17,003 nt of DNA, from assembly GCA_033765345.1 (NCBI GenBank), contig JANRIC010000031.1, positions 1 to 17,003 on the forward strand, in the 5' to 3' direction. The notes under the pieces are model-generated. The model did not search any database, was not told where the DNA came from, and saw nothing but the letters and a program-made list of their open reading frames with translations. The DNA comes from JANRIC01 sp033765345. Lineage in GTDB: Bacteria > Bacteroidota > Bacteroidia > Cytophagales > Microscillaceae. Shown here piece after piece: positions 7,058 to 14,252 of the stretch (position 1 is its first letter; every line of letters begins with the position of its first letter). The position numbers and the translations under genes were made by a program.

Positions 7058-8184
7058 AGAGAAGCTTCAGACTTTATGACTTTATCCGCCAACTGACTTG
7101 ATTGTCTGGAGTTGTGTTCCTCTACCAGTGCTTTCAAAGCTTCTACCCACAATTGGCTGTCATTGAGGCTTTCCACGAGTTGCCAGTGTTCGCCGCCTTC
7201 TTTCTCGAATACTTCTTTATATTCTTCGCCAATCTCTACGGTGGTCTCGAGGCAATCCGCCACAAATGACGGCGAAAAAGCCAAGACCTTTTTTTTACCT
7301 TTTTTGACCAATTCCTTGATGATATCTTCGGTATAAGGTTTGATCCAAGGGTCGGAACCGAGTCGGGATTGAAAGCAAACGGTATAATCTTCTTGGGCAA
7401 TACCCAAAACTTCTGCCAATAGGCGAGTGGTTTCAAAACATTGTGCTCGATAGCAACTTCTATTGCCAGCGTGTAATGTAGCACAACAATTGGCCTGACT
7501 AGCTAGGCTTGGATTTTCCTTGGCGGTTTTTAGGCACAGCCCTGTGGAATCACCTTTTCGGATTTGGCGTTCGGGTAGGCCGTGATAAGAGAAAATAACA
7601 TGATCATAATGGTGGTTTTCATTCCCCAAAAGGTATTTCTGCCCTTTTTCTGCAAAAGCTTTGATAAAAAGTGGATGGTCAAAATAGCTGTGGATAAAGC
7701 TGATTTCGGGAATAATTTGCCATTTTTTGACAATATCCATGACTTTTTCCTTCACCGAACCCGTGGTGGCCGAAGCGTACTGAGGGAAAAGCGGCAGTAC
7801 CACGATTTTTTCAATGTTTTCTGCTCTGAATTGCTCCAAAGCTGAGGCAATACTCGGACTTTGATAGCGCATTCCCAGCACTACTTTATAGTTTTCTCCC
7901 AATGCTTCCTGTAACATCCGGGTGATGTCTTCCCCGTAAAATTTTAAGGGGGAGCCTCTTTCTTCCCATACTTCCCGGTATATTTTGGCAGATTTAGGTG
8001 CCCGAAAAGGAGCAATGATCATATTTACAAGCATAAAACGAGGAATAAAAGGAATGTCAATCACCCGAGCATCCATCAAGAATTCTCGCAGGTATTTGCG
8101 TACATCGGGTGTGGAAGGGCTATCCGGTGTACCCAGATTCACTAAAAAAACACCGGTTTTATTTGGGTAAGTAGTGATTTGCAT
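7054..8184 (-). CDS. hemH: Ferrochelatase
   Basis: Ferrochelatase inserts Fe2+ into protoporphyrin IX, the last step of protoheme synthesis. The protein (376 residues) begins with GVFLVNLGTPDSP (11-23), as HemH usually does, and carries the metal-site His201 in SYHGLPER and Glu313 in CLETTVEIGEEY. SRLGSDPW (273-280) is also typical. A cysteine cluster lies between the two catalytic residues (C217, C233, C234, C244, C249), as in bacterial ferrochelatases reported to carry an internal [2Fe-2S] cluster. That role is an inference. The C-terminal tail is short, with no membrane segment. It lies downstream of the VWA gene in the same direction, separated by 129 bases containing two repeat arrays. 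Adjacent haem genes are absent. Confidence 0.96.
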   Translation of the reverse strand: MQITTYPNKTGVFLVNLGTPDSPSTPDVRKYLREFLMDARVIDIPFIPRFMLVNMIIAPFRAPKSAKIYREVWEERGSPLKFYGEDITRMLQEALGENYKVVLGMRYQSPSIASALEQFRAENIEKIVVLPLFPQYASATTGSVKEKVMDIVKKWQIIPEISFIHSYFDHPLFIKAFAEKGQKYLLGNENHHYDHVIFSYHGLPERQIRKGDSTGLCLKTAKENPSLASQANCCATLHAGNRSCYRAQCFETTRLLAEVLGIAQEDYTVCFQSRLGSDPWIKPYTEDIIKELVKKGKKKVLAFSPSFVADCLETTVEIGEEYKEVFEKEGGEHWQLVESLNDSQLWVEALKALVEEHNSRQSSQLADKVIKSEASL

Positions 8185-8196
8185 TTGTCTTAAACT

Positions 8197-8238
8197 ATGA
8201 TTTATTTGATTTTTATGATTTATTTGATTTTTATGATT
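8197..8238. repeat. 18-bp tandem duplication upstream of hemH
   Basis: The 18-base unit ATGATTTATTTGATTTTT occurs twice in perfect tandem (8197-8214 and 8215-8232), followed by a further six matching bases. It lies 12 bases upstream of the hemH start codon, within the probable 5' untranslated region, so copy-number change could alter expression. Confidence 0.85.
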
Positions 8239-8254
8239 GCGTGATTATATATTC

Positions 8255-8310
8255 CCCAACACCTCGCCCCCGACACCCAACACCTCGCCCCCGACACCCG
8301 ACACCTCGCC
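8255..8310. repeat. GC-rich heptanucleotide repeat array
   Basis: Read on the minus strand, these 56 bases divide into eight perfect-length 7-mers without interruption. The order is GGCGAGG, TGTCGGG, TGTCGGG, GGCGAGG, TGTTGGG, TGTCGGG, GGCGAGG, TGTTGGG. The result is a 21-base higher-order period. The array starts three bases beyond the stop codon of the VWA gene and is far more GC-rich than its surroundings. It resembles in style the heptameric short tandem repeats described in cyanobacteria. It lies outside any supported gene. Confidence 0.9.
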
Positions 8311-8313
8311 TTA

Positions 8314-9951
8314 TCAGGCAATAGATCGTAAATCTCTGACCAATTGCTTGATGATGCCTCTGTCTTCGGGATTATACATCCAATTATTGTCAAATTGTGC
8401 CACAATTTCGGGGTTAGCCATTTTAGAAATCGTTAGGCTGTGAAATAACGTACCTTTGGCTTGTACTGCCCGGATTTTTTTGAGGATTTCTTCTCTGATT
8501 TCAAACATCACAAAATCCGACACTACCAGCACATCGGCATCTTTGTAATCGTGGCTATGGAGCATATCAATGGTGGCAATCATCGCAGGAGTGACATCAG
8601 TACCCCCGTGAAAAGACATAGAGAGAAATTTTACGATTTGGTCTAGCGAGTCGGCCAATTCGTGCAATTGGATGGTTTTGATTCCGATAGAGAAGGAAAT
8701 CAGAAAGCACTTTCTTTGTTCTAGGGCTGCCATTTTTATGATAGCAAAACAAAGCACTTTGGCGATTTGTTCGGGAAGCCCTTCCATGGAGCCACTCGTA
8801 TCAATACATATAATAAAAGGTCCTTTTTCTTTTCGTTTTTGTTTTTGCTGGGTATGAAAGGTGATTTTGTTGCTGTTGACGAGTTTTTGCCCTTTCTCGA
8901 GATAGGTTAGGAGATTGTGATCGGCAAATTTTTTGAGGAAAACCGTTTCAGTTTCTGGGTAGCCGAGCAAGCTTACTTCTGAGGGCAACACCTTTTGAAT
9001 GTCATTACTTTCATATACGCCGCCGATTTCGGATTTGAGGCTTAGGTCATCCACCCAAGTTTTCCGACTGATTACATTTTCATAAATTTCTTCTTCGAGT
9101 TCTATTTCGGCTTCACGCATTTTGCCAAGCAAATCGGCCAGTTCACGGATGGAGTCTTCTTTTTGGAGCAATTCGGCGTAGCGGCTTAGTACATCGAAGC
9201 CAGTTTCCTGCCAAAGCCCCCTGGACATATCCCAAAATCTGCCGATTTCGCTTTGGAAGGGGCTGATGATAGACAGTAGTTTGATAAACTCCTCAATTTT
9301 GGCGTATAAAAGCGCACAAAATTCTTCACGTTGTTTATCAATATTTTCCAGTTCGAATTGGAGTCTTTTGGCAGTCAGCAGAGATTGCCAACGATCCAGT
9401 AGGTCTTCTGCGACGATATCAAGCTGCGCCAGTTCTTTTTCATATTTTTGAATACCTGCCTTGGGGTCTCTTTCAAGGGAATAAGCGTCTATTTGGGCGG
9501 TGATTTCCTCAAATTTTTTTTCATAAAACCGGGTATTGATTTCATCGGGTTTATAAATATCCCGCAAATAGTTGGTGAGCTTGTACCAATGCCTGACCCA
9601 CATAAAAGTAGGTCGAGTAAACCAGCGTTCAAGTTCTTTTTGCTCTTCCAGATAGGGGTTTTCGGACTGGTTTTTTTGAGCAGTCCTTCGCATCCATTGA
9701 AGGACGTCTTGTATGATTTCACCTGCGAGGTGGGTATTTTCTTGGGCAAGTTTGAGTAGTTCGGGGCGATCAAAAATCTTATCCAGTGCGGCTTTGAGAT
9801 ACTCAAAACCTGGGTCTTCTGCCGTTAAAAATGCTTTTGAGGGGATTTTCGGAGATATTTTTTGTCGGATATACTGTACAAGATATTCGCGGGTAGAGCG
9901 GTCGAAGATTTGTCCAAACTCAATAAACTGCGTAAAATCGGTTTCTGACAT
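8314..9951 (-). CDS. ViaA-like protein with C-terminal von Willebrand factor A domain
   Basis: This 545-residue protein has a long, charged, mostly helical N-terminal part (1-370) and a C-terminal VWA domain (about 377-530). The MIDAS metal site is complete: DTSGS at 384-388, the Thr in GGTD (449-452) and the Asp in SDF (478-480). The architecture matches ViaA, which works with the MoxR-family AAA+ ATPase RavA in E. coli, where the pair has been linked to respiratory complexes and envelope stress. Elsewhere such VWA proteins also sit beside MoxR ATPases. Here no AAA+ gene flanks it: hemH is downstream and AcpH upstream. It may share a transcript with hemH across a 129-base spacer. No signal peptide or membrane helix is present, so it is cytosolic. 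Confidence 0.82.
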   Translation of the reverse strand: MSETDFTQFIEFGQIFDRSTREYLVQYIRQKISPKIPSKAFLTAEDPGFEYLKAALDKIFDRPELLKLAQENTHLAGEIIQDVLQWMRRTAQKNQSENPYLEEQKELERWFTRPTFMWVRHWYKLTNYLRDIYKPDEINTRFYEKKFEEITAQIDAYSLERDPKAGIQKYEKELAQLDIVAEDLLDRWQSLLTAKRLQFELENIDKQREEFCALLYAKIEEFIKLLSIISPFQSEIGRFWDMSRGLWQETGFDVLSRYAELLQKEDSIRELADLLGKMREAEIELEEEIYENVISRKTWVDDLSLKSEIGGVYESNDIQKVLPSEVSLLGYPETETVFLKKFADHNLLTYLEKGQKLVNSNKITFHTQQKQKRKEKGPFIICIDTSGSMEGLPEQIAKVLCFAIIKMAALEQRKCFLISFSIGIKTIQLHELADSLDQIVKFLSMSFHGGTDVTPAMIATIDMLHSHDYKDADVLVVSDFVMFEIREEILKKIRAVQAKGTLFHSLTISKMANPEIVAQFDNNWMYNPEDRGIIKQLVRDLRSIA

Positions 9952-10098
9952 AGACTTTATGGGTTTTGGCTTATATGCGCCAAAATTTTATACTTTGATT
10001 TCATCATTAATGCAGGGATATAACTTTTGTAGAAGTTTTTTGTCCCTGAAAAAACAAAGAGTTTTGGTTTAATTACAATCATATTTTAGGGTATCTCA

Positions 10099-10209
10099 CT
10101 AATCTTTGTTGCCACGAATATCATACAATTGCGTGCATTCATAGCGGTCATAAGCGATGAGCCATTTAAAATGATGGGAATATTCATATTTTGAACCGTC
10201 TCTATTACG
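10099..10209 (-). other. In-frame open stretch after the acpH stop (possible gene remnant or 3' extension)
   Basis: Directly after the TAG of acpH (10210-10212) the same frame stays open for 36 codons to a second TAG at 10099-10101. The predicted peptide includes HHFKWLIAYDRYECTQLYD and is unusually rich in W, Y, H and C, so it looks like protein rather than random AT-rich sequence. It has no Met start. It could be a decayed C-terminal fragment, a readthrough tail or chance, since 36 open codons is not rare. I do not recognise a family. The 258-base gap (9952-10209) holds nothing else except a degenerate palindrome. Confidence 0.25.
10109..10145. repeat. Degenerate palindrome related to the inverted repeat near the right edge
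   Basis: TTGCCACGAAT at 10109-10119 is identical to the first 11 bases of the left arm of the repeat at 16889-16936. CGTGCATTC at 10132-10140 matches its right arm, in the same order and orientation. Arms 10111-10127 and 10130-10145 pair imperfectly around a central CAATTG, with several transition-type mismatches. This looks like an eroded copy of the same element. Confidence 0.45.
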
Positions 10210-10791
10210 CTAAATATCTAACTGATTCTGTACAAAAACCATCAACTCAGGGAAAAAACGATTAAATTCCCGGTCAAAATCATCATAATAGAATTCTAAA
10301 GCCTGGACCGAGCTTTCTAGATTATCCACAAATTTACTCCGACGAGAAAGCCCCTTGAGGGAGCGTTCAATCCCTTCAAGATCGGCATAACGCACAAACC
10401 AGTTTTGACCAATCATATAGGGTAAAAACTCTTGTACCTTTTCGGGCAAAATTTCCTTTTCAGATTCTAAAATCTCATAAGTGTCTTTTGAAAAATCGGC
10501 CAGGGTAAGATCAGAATAGGTATTGAAATTAACGGCCAAAAAGTGATCATAAAAAATATCTACAATCACTCCAGCATAACGATTAAACTGAGGTCTTAGA
10601 TGAGAGATACTTTCCTTGACAACAGGGTGGTGATCCGTATACTCATCAATTTTGCGATGTAGATGAATCCCCTGAATTATTTCTTCAGAATAGTGACGGA
10701 ATTTATTTCCTTTGATAAAATCGGCAATAAAATTACCAATCAGAATGTTTTTTGATTTGCCGGAAAGATAGGCATGGGCAAGTAAATTCAT
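10210..10791 (-). CDS. acpH: Acyl carrier protein phosphodiesterase (AcpH family)
   Basis: AcpH removes the 4'-phosphopantetheine arm from holo-acyl carrier protein, regenerating apo-ACP for fatty-acid metabolism. With the ATG at 10791 the protein is 193 residues, the same length as E. coli AcpH, and begins MNLLAHAYLSGKS as the family does. The frame is open for 77 codons further upstream, but that extension has no family resemblance and overlaps the divergent gene. Conserved landmarks are GNFIADFIKGN (19-29), GIHLHRKIDEYTDHHP (41-56), DIFYDHFLA (78-86), NWFVRYADLEG (130-140) and SRRSKF (149-154). The scattered Asp and His residues belong to an HD-like metal site. It stands alone, divergent from the CAP gene with a 115-base spacer. 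Confidence 0.9.
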   Translation of the reverse strand: MNLLAHAYLSGKSKNILIGNFIADFIKGNKFRHYSEEIIQGIHLHRKIDEYTDHHPVVKESISHLRPQFNRYAGVIVDIFYDHFLAVNFNTYSDLTLADFSKDTYEILESEKEILPEKVQEFLPYMIGQNWFVRYADLEGIERSLKGLSRRSKFVDNLESSVQALEFYYDDFDREFNRFFPELMVFVQNQLDI

Positions 10792-10849
10792 AAAAAAGGA
10801 TTCTGTTACAACATTTATACGGTTAAGGATAAAGATTAGATGGTTATTG

Positions 10850-10857
10850 CAAAAATA
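10850..10857 (-). promoter_or_regulatory. Candidate -7 element for acpH
   Basis: The minus strand reads TATTTTTG, an exact TAnnTTTG match, about 60 bases upstream of the chosen acpH start at 10791. Its position supports that start, because the longer open frame would place the promoter inside the gene. No good -33 element is seen at the expected spacing. Confidence 0.35.
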
Positions 10858-10906
10858 AATAAATAAATGCGTATTTTGAAAACGAATTACTAAACAAGCA
10901 CCCTCA

Positions 10907-11815
10907 ATGAAAAAACTAAGCCTTTTTTGTATCTGTTTAATGTGCCTGGGGCAGAGCCTCTTAGCGCAGACCGAAGTCACTTTATACGTCAAATTAGACT
11001 GCTCTGATTGTGAAACGGCCATTCAGAAGCTTTATAAAAGCGGTTTATCCTTCAAGCTACAAAATATCACTAAACCTGAAGCGAAAGCCGAAATGCTGAA
11101 AAAAATCGGCAAAGATCCTGGCTATTTTCCGGTAGCTCTTTATGAAACCAAACAAGGAAATTCAAGCACTAGCGGCTGGTTTGCGGGTTATAATGCCGCA
11201 GATAAAATTATTGAGCAGTTCGGCGCAAAGACGAATAATTCTGGCAATCAGACCAATACATTGCCGCCTGGTGGAAACAAAACCAATACCAACTCCAATA
11301 CAAATACCAACTCGAATAACAATAACCCAAGTAATAATACCAACCCTCCATCTCCGGGCGGAAAACTATCCGCTGTGGCTTCGGAAATGCTCAAAGAACA
11401 TAATGCCTGGCGTGCTGAACTCGGAATAGCCCCCTTGAAATGGTCAAACGAACTGGCAGCCTATGCCCAAGAATGGGTTAATGAACTTGGAAAAAAAGGC
11501 TGTGACCTGGAGCATCGCCCTGAATCCGGTCAATTCGCCCAAAAATACGGAGAGAATATTTACATGGGTTATGAAGGGTATCACGCCACCCCCAAACACG
11601 CCGTAGATGCCTGGGCATCTGAAAAACAATATTTTAATTTTGAAACCCTGGAATGGGATTGGCAGGAATGCGGTCATTATACCCAAATCATCTGGGAAAA
11701 CAGCACCGAAGTTGGATGCGCTCAGTTTAAATGTGCAGATGGCAAGGTAGTCTGGGTTTGTAATTATAACCCTCCTGGGAATTATATGGGTGAGCAACCT
11801 TACACTAAAAAATAA
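10907..11815 (+). CDS. Secreted glutaredoxin-like/CAP domain fusion protein
   Basis: This 302-residue protein has a classical signal peptide (MKKLSLFCICLMCLGQSLLA, cleavage near residue 20). A glutaredoxin-like domain follows (about 23-105) with CSDC at 32-35, a cis-Pro candidate in YFPVALYE (73-80) and GWFAGYNAADK (90-100). Next is an Asn/Thr/Pro-rich linker (about 108-152), then a CAP (SCP/PR-1) domain (about 155-300). The CAP cavity residues are visible: His203 in LEHR, Glu216 in GENIY, Glu239 in WASEK and His257 in GHYTQIIW. Paired cysteines in the CAP domain (199, 255, 271, 276, 285) suggest disulfides, so the N-terminal thiol domain might act on the protein itself or on envelope partners. 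CAP proteins have varied roles, and no substrate can be inferred. The start follows an A/T-rich, SD-less leader. Confidence 0.88.
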   Translation: MKKLSLFCICLMCLGQSLLAQTEVTLYVKLDCSDCETAIQKLYKSGLSFKLQNITKPEAKAEMLKKIGKDPGYFPVALYETKQGNSSTSGWFAGYNAADKIIEQFGAKTNNSGNQTNTLPPGGNKTNTNSNTNTNSNNNNPSNNTNPPSPGGKLSAVASEMLKEHNAWRAELGIAPLKWSNELAAYAQEWVNELGKKGCDLEHRPESGQFAQKYGENIYMGYEGYHATPKHAVDAWASEKQYFNFETLEWDWQECGHYTQIIWENSTEVGCAQFKCADGKVVWVCNYNPPGNYMGEQPYTKK

Positions 11816-11825
11816 AATTTAATAG

Positions 11826-11852
11826 TAGATTGGCACAAAAAATGCCAATCTA
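11826..11852 (+). terminator. Hairpin after the CAP gene, probable terminator
   Basis: A perfect 10-bp stem (TAGATTGGCA/TGCCAATCTA) with a 7-base loop CAAAAAA begins 11 bases after the CAP stop codon. The stem can extend by two pairs with a 3-base bulge. On the plus strand no T-tract follows (the downstream sequence is TTAAAAAATT), so it is not a classical intrinsic terminator. Its place between two co-directional genes still suggests transcript ending or 3' protection. Confidence 0.5.
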
Positions 11853-11918
11853 TTAAAAAATTAGAATAAAATTCAAACACTAATCTTCATTTTTGATTAT
11901 TAAAGTGTATCTATAAAA

Positions 11919-11939
11919 ATGAAAATTAGATATTTATGA
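11919..11939 (+). other. Six-codon leader ORF overlapping the next start
   Basis: ATG at 11919 opens a six-codon frame (MKIRYL) whose TGA overlaps the ATG of the CPC thioredoxin-like gene at 11936 (ATGA). Such an arrangement could couple translation, but it may equally be a chance product of ATG-rich, AT-rich sequence. Confidence 0.2.
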
Positions 11940-12571
11940 AAGTAAAAGTATTCATTTTAGGTATTATAATTTTCATTTTTGGGATGGTGTTCTACACTTA
12001 CTGGTATTTTGAGTATAAATATATTTTACCAACCCCCATCCCCAAAGACTATGTGGCAATCCCTGTACACGCAAAAATTGAAGTGGAAGCCTTTTTAAAG
12101 CGTAATTCGCAGAAACCAACTTTTTTCCACTTTTTTAACCCTTATTGCCCTTGCTCAAGATTTAATCTGGATCATTTTCGGGGATTGGTACAAAATTATA
12201 GTAATCAGGTTGAGTTTTATGCAGTAATCGGCTCCGATGAGCTTTTTAATAAGACCAAAAAGCTACTCGATAAATATAAAATTTTTATTCCTATCATTGT
12301 GGATAATCAAGAAAAACTAGCCCAAAAGTGTGGCGTTTACTCGACGCCACAGGCTGTGTTATTAGATGCTGAAAATAAATTATACTATCGGGGCAACTAT
12401 AATTCGGCTCGATTCTGTACCAATCCTGCTACAGACTTCGCAAGGTTATCCCTGGAAGCGATCATCAATCGCGTTCCTCCGCCAAGATTTGGCGAACTTT
12501 CAACCCGATCTTACGGATGTAAATACGATTCTTCGGCATTTAGCCCAGGATTTCTTTTAAAAATACCTTAA
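11936..12571 (+). CDS. Membrane-anchored thioredoxin-like protein with CPC motif
   Basis: This 211-residue protein has one N-terminal membrane helix (about 4-24) and then a thioredoxin-like domain (about 45-175) that should face the periplasm. The redox motif is FFNPYCPCSRFNLDHF (66-81), with CPCS at 71-74 instead of CxxC. The cis-Pro loop is YSTPQ (135-139), followed by AVLLDAENKLYYRGNY, as in thioredoxin folds. Further cysteines are C132, C161 and C195. The last sits in TRSYGCKY, resembling the C-terminal GC motif of some redoxin-like proteins, which is an inference. The CPC arrangement suggests a reductase, metal-handling or peroxide-type role rather than a standard disulfide exchanger. 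The GAF sensor gene follows after 11 bases, so the two are very likely co-transcribed. Confidence 0.75.
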   Translation: MKVKVFILGIIIFIFGMVFYTYWYFEYKYILPTPIPKDYVAIPVHAKIEVEAFLKRNSQKPTFFHFFNPYCPCSRFNLDHFRGLVQNYSNQVEFYAVIGSDELFNKTKKLLDKYKIFIPIIVDNQEKLAQKCGVYSTPQAVLLDAENKLYYRGNYNSARFCTNPATDFARLSLEAIINRVPPPRFGELSTRSYGCKYDSSAFSPGFLLKIP

Positions 12572-12582
12572 TATCAGACATT

Positions 12583-14004
12583 ATGAATAATCAAATCCCT
12601 TCTATGGCGTTGGAAAATGCAGAAATAACAAGAACGTTTTATCAACGTCATTATAAAAAAATAGATGCTCAGATGGCTTATTTCGTATGGGGGTACGCTT
12701 TGCTGGGTTTTGTATGGGCTTATTTTTATGATACCTATATATTGGCTTTTTTGGTGGCAGCGAGTCACCTGGCAATTTATTACCTATGTTATTTCTTTTT
12801 TAGAGGTACGTTATTCTCCCGTTCGGTGATCAGTTTGATGTTATGGAGCTTTGCTTCGGCTTATTTGATTCAAATGAATGGTATGTATGAAATGCATTTT
12901 TTCTTTTTTGTATCAGCGGCCACCTTGATTCATTATCATGATTGGCGGGCGCAATTACCACTTTTTACTTTTGCACTGATTCATCATCTTGTCCTGGCTA
13001 TTTTAGATTTATCTGGAATCATACAAGCTGAGTCTTTTTTATTCAATCAAATTAATATCCAGATTGTAATTATTCACCTTGCCATTGTGCTGATTGATAC
13101 CAGCATTTGCATACAAATAGCTGTATATGTAAGGAAAGTTAACATTGAGCAATTAACCAAATCATCATTGCTCGAGAAACAGATGAAGTTTATTGAAAAT
13201 GATATTCAATTTGCAGAAGAAATCAGCAAGGGAAATCTACAAGTGAGTTTCAGCCCTCTGGAAAACGATAAATTAGGATGGGCGCTATCCAATATGCAAA
13301 AAAGCCTCTTGAAAGCCAATGAACGAGAGAAAAATGAAAGCTTTATCAATATCGGTCTGGTAGAAATCAACCGTATTTTGAGAGAAAATGCACATTCTGC
13401 AAAAGATTTGTCTGAGAAATTTTTGGCAAAACTTGTACAAATCCTCAAAATTCAACAAGGATGTATATTTATCAAAAACCAAAACAACCTTGCACAGGTG
13501 ATCCTGGAGCTGAAAGCCGCTTATGCCTGCGACCGAAATAAAATTTCTACCAAAGAAATACTTCCGGGAGAAGGGCTGGTTGGGCAAAGTTTTCTGGAAG
13601 GAAAAACCCTGATGCTGGATCAACTACCTGAAGATTATATACATACCATACCTACCGGATTGGGTTCTGCAAGACCACGATTTGTTGTAATCACTCCCAT
13701 CAAGGTAAATGAAAGAATTGAGGGTGTTTTGGAATTGGCTTCTTTCCAAAAATTTGAGGAGTACTCTTATCGCCTGATCGAGAAAGCCGCTGAAAGTCTG
13801 GCAATTACTCTCCAAGCAGCTCAATCTAATGAAATCGCTCAGTTAGGAGAAGAAAATACACAAATACTCTCCCGGTTTAGCGCATCTCCCAATGACCTAC
13901 CGCTGTATCCTTTCAGTAAGCAGGAATTAGAGGCCAAAAAGAAAGAGTTGGAAACCCAACTGGCCATGATTCAAGAAAGCCTGATAGCTAAACGGAATGA
14001 CTAG
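12583..14004 (+). CDS. Multi-spanning membrane sensor with HAMP-like linker and GAF domain
   Basis: This 473-residue protein has about six membrane helices (within 32-183), a HAMP-like linker (about 205-245, containing EEISKGNLQVSFSP and a GWALSNMQ segment), a GAF domain (about 255-412) and a charged coiled-coil tail (444-470). The membrane part contains YEMHFFFFVS, HYHDWR and LIHHLVLAILD (102-142). This His-rich pattern is like the membrane modules of some chemoreceptors and diguanylate cyclases, as far as I recall. The GAF domain has the PGEGLVGQSFLEGKTL block (328-343) and TPIKVNERIEGVLELASF (371-388). No kinase, GGDEF or MCP output domain is present, so it probably signals through a partner. 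It lies 11 bases downstream of the CPC redox gene. Confidence 0.8.
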   Translation: MNNQIPSMALENAEITRTFYQRHYKKIDAQMAYFVWGYALLGFVWAYFYDTYILAFLVAASHLAIYYLCYFFFRGTLFSRSVISLMLWSFASAYLIQMNGMYEMHFFFFVSAATLIHYHDWRAQLPLFTFALIHHLVLAILDLSGIIQAESFLFNQINIQIVIIHLAIVLIDTSICIQIAVYVRKVNIEQLTKSSLLEKQMKFIENDIQFAEEISKGNLQVSFSPLENDKLGWALSNMQKSLLKANEREKNESFINIGLVEINRILRENAHSAKDLSEKFLAKLVQILKIQQGCIFIKNQNNLAQVILELKAAYACDRNKISTKEILPGEGLVGQSFLEGKTLMLDQLPEDYIHTIPTGLGSARPRFVVITPIKVNERIEGVLELASFQKFEEYSYRLIEKAAESLAITLQAAQSNEIAQLGEENTQILSRFSASPNDLPLYPFSKQELEAKKKELETQLAMIQESLIAKRND

Positions 14005-14213
14005 CACTCATTTAGGTTCTGAATTATAGGATGTGGTATGTGATATCGTGCTGTAAAAAATAAAATAAAGCTACAGACAATGAACTATTGCCCCAAGCAT
14101 AGTGCAAAACCTAGATAAACCTTCTTGAGAGATAAGCGCATAAGACCCACCACTATGTTTAGTAATTTATTGATTACGAACACATTAAAAAAAACTTTTT
14201 ATTTTTTATCAAA

Positions 14214-14221
14214 TAAATTTG
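14214..14221 (+). promoter_or_regulatory. Candidate -7 element in the rimK upstream region
   Basis: TAAATTTG matches TAnnTTTG and is preceded by a run of A and then T tracts (14187-14209), an UP-like composition. A clear TTTG -33 box is missing. If used for rimK it would give a leader of about 300 bases. Alternatively it serves the small ORF at 14253. Confidence 0.35.
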
Positions 14222-14252
14222 CAATTTAGAATCATAAAGCCATATATTGAAT

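Noticed and set aside
8255..8310. CRISPR array
   Set aside because: The units are 7-21 bases with no unique spacers, so it is a plain tandem repeat.
8220..8405. Minus-strand frame with a repeated Ala-Arg-Cys peptide
   Set aside because: It is the translation of the heptad array plus the out-of-frame end of the VWA gene. The repetition is nucleotide-level.
10792..11022. 77-residue N-terminal extension of acpH
   Set aside because: The family start MNLLAHAYL is at 10791, the extension overlaps the signal peptide of the divergent gene, and a -7 box lies inside it.
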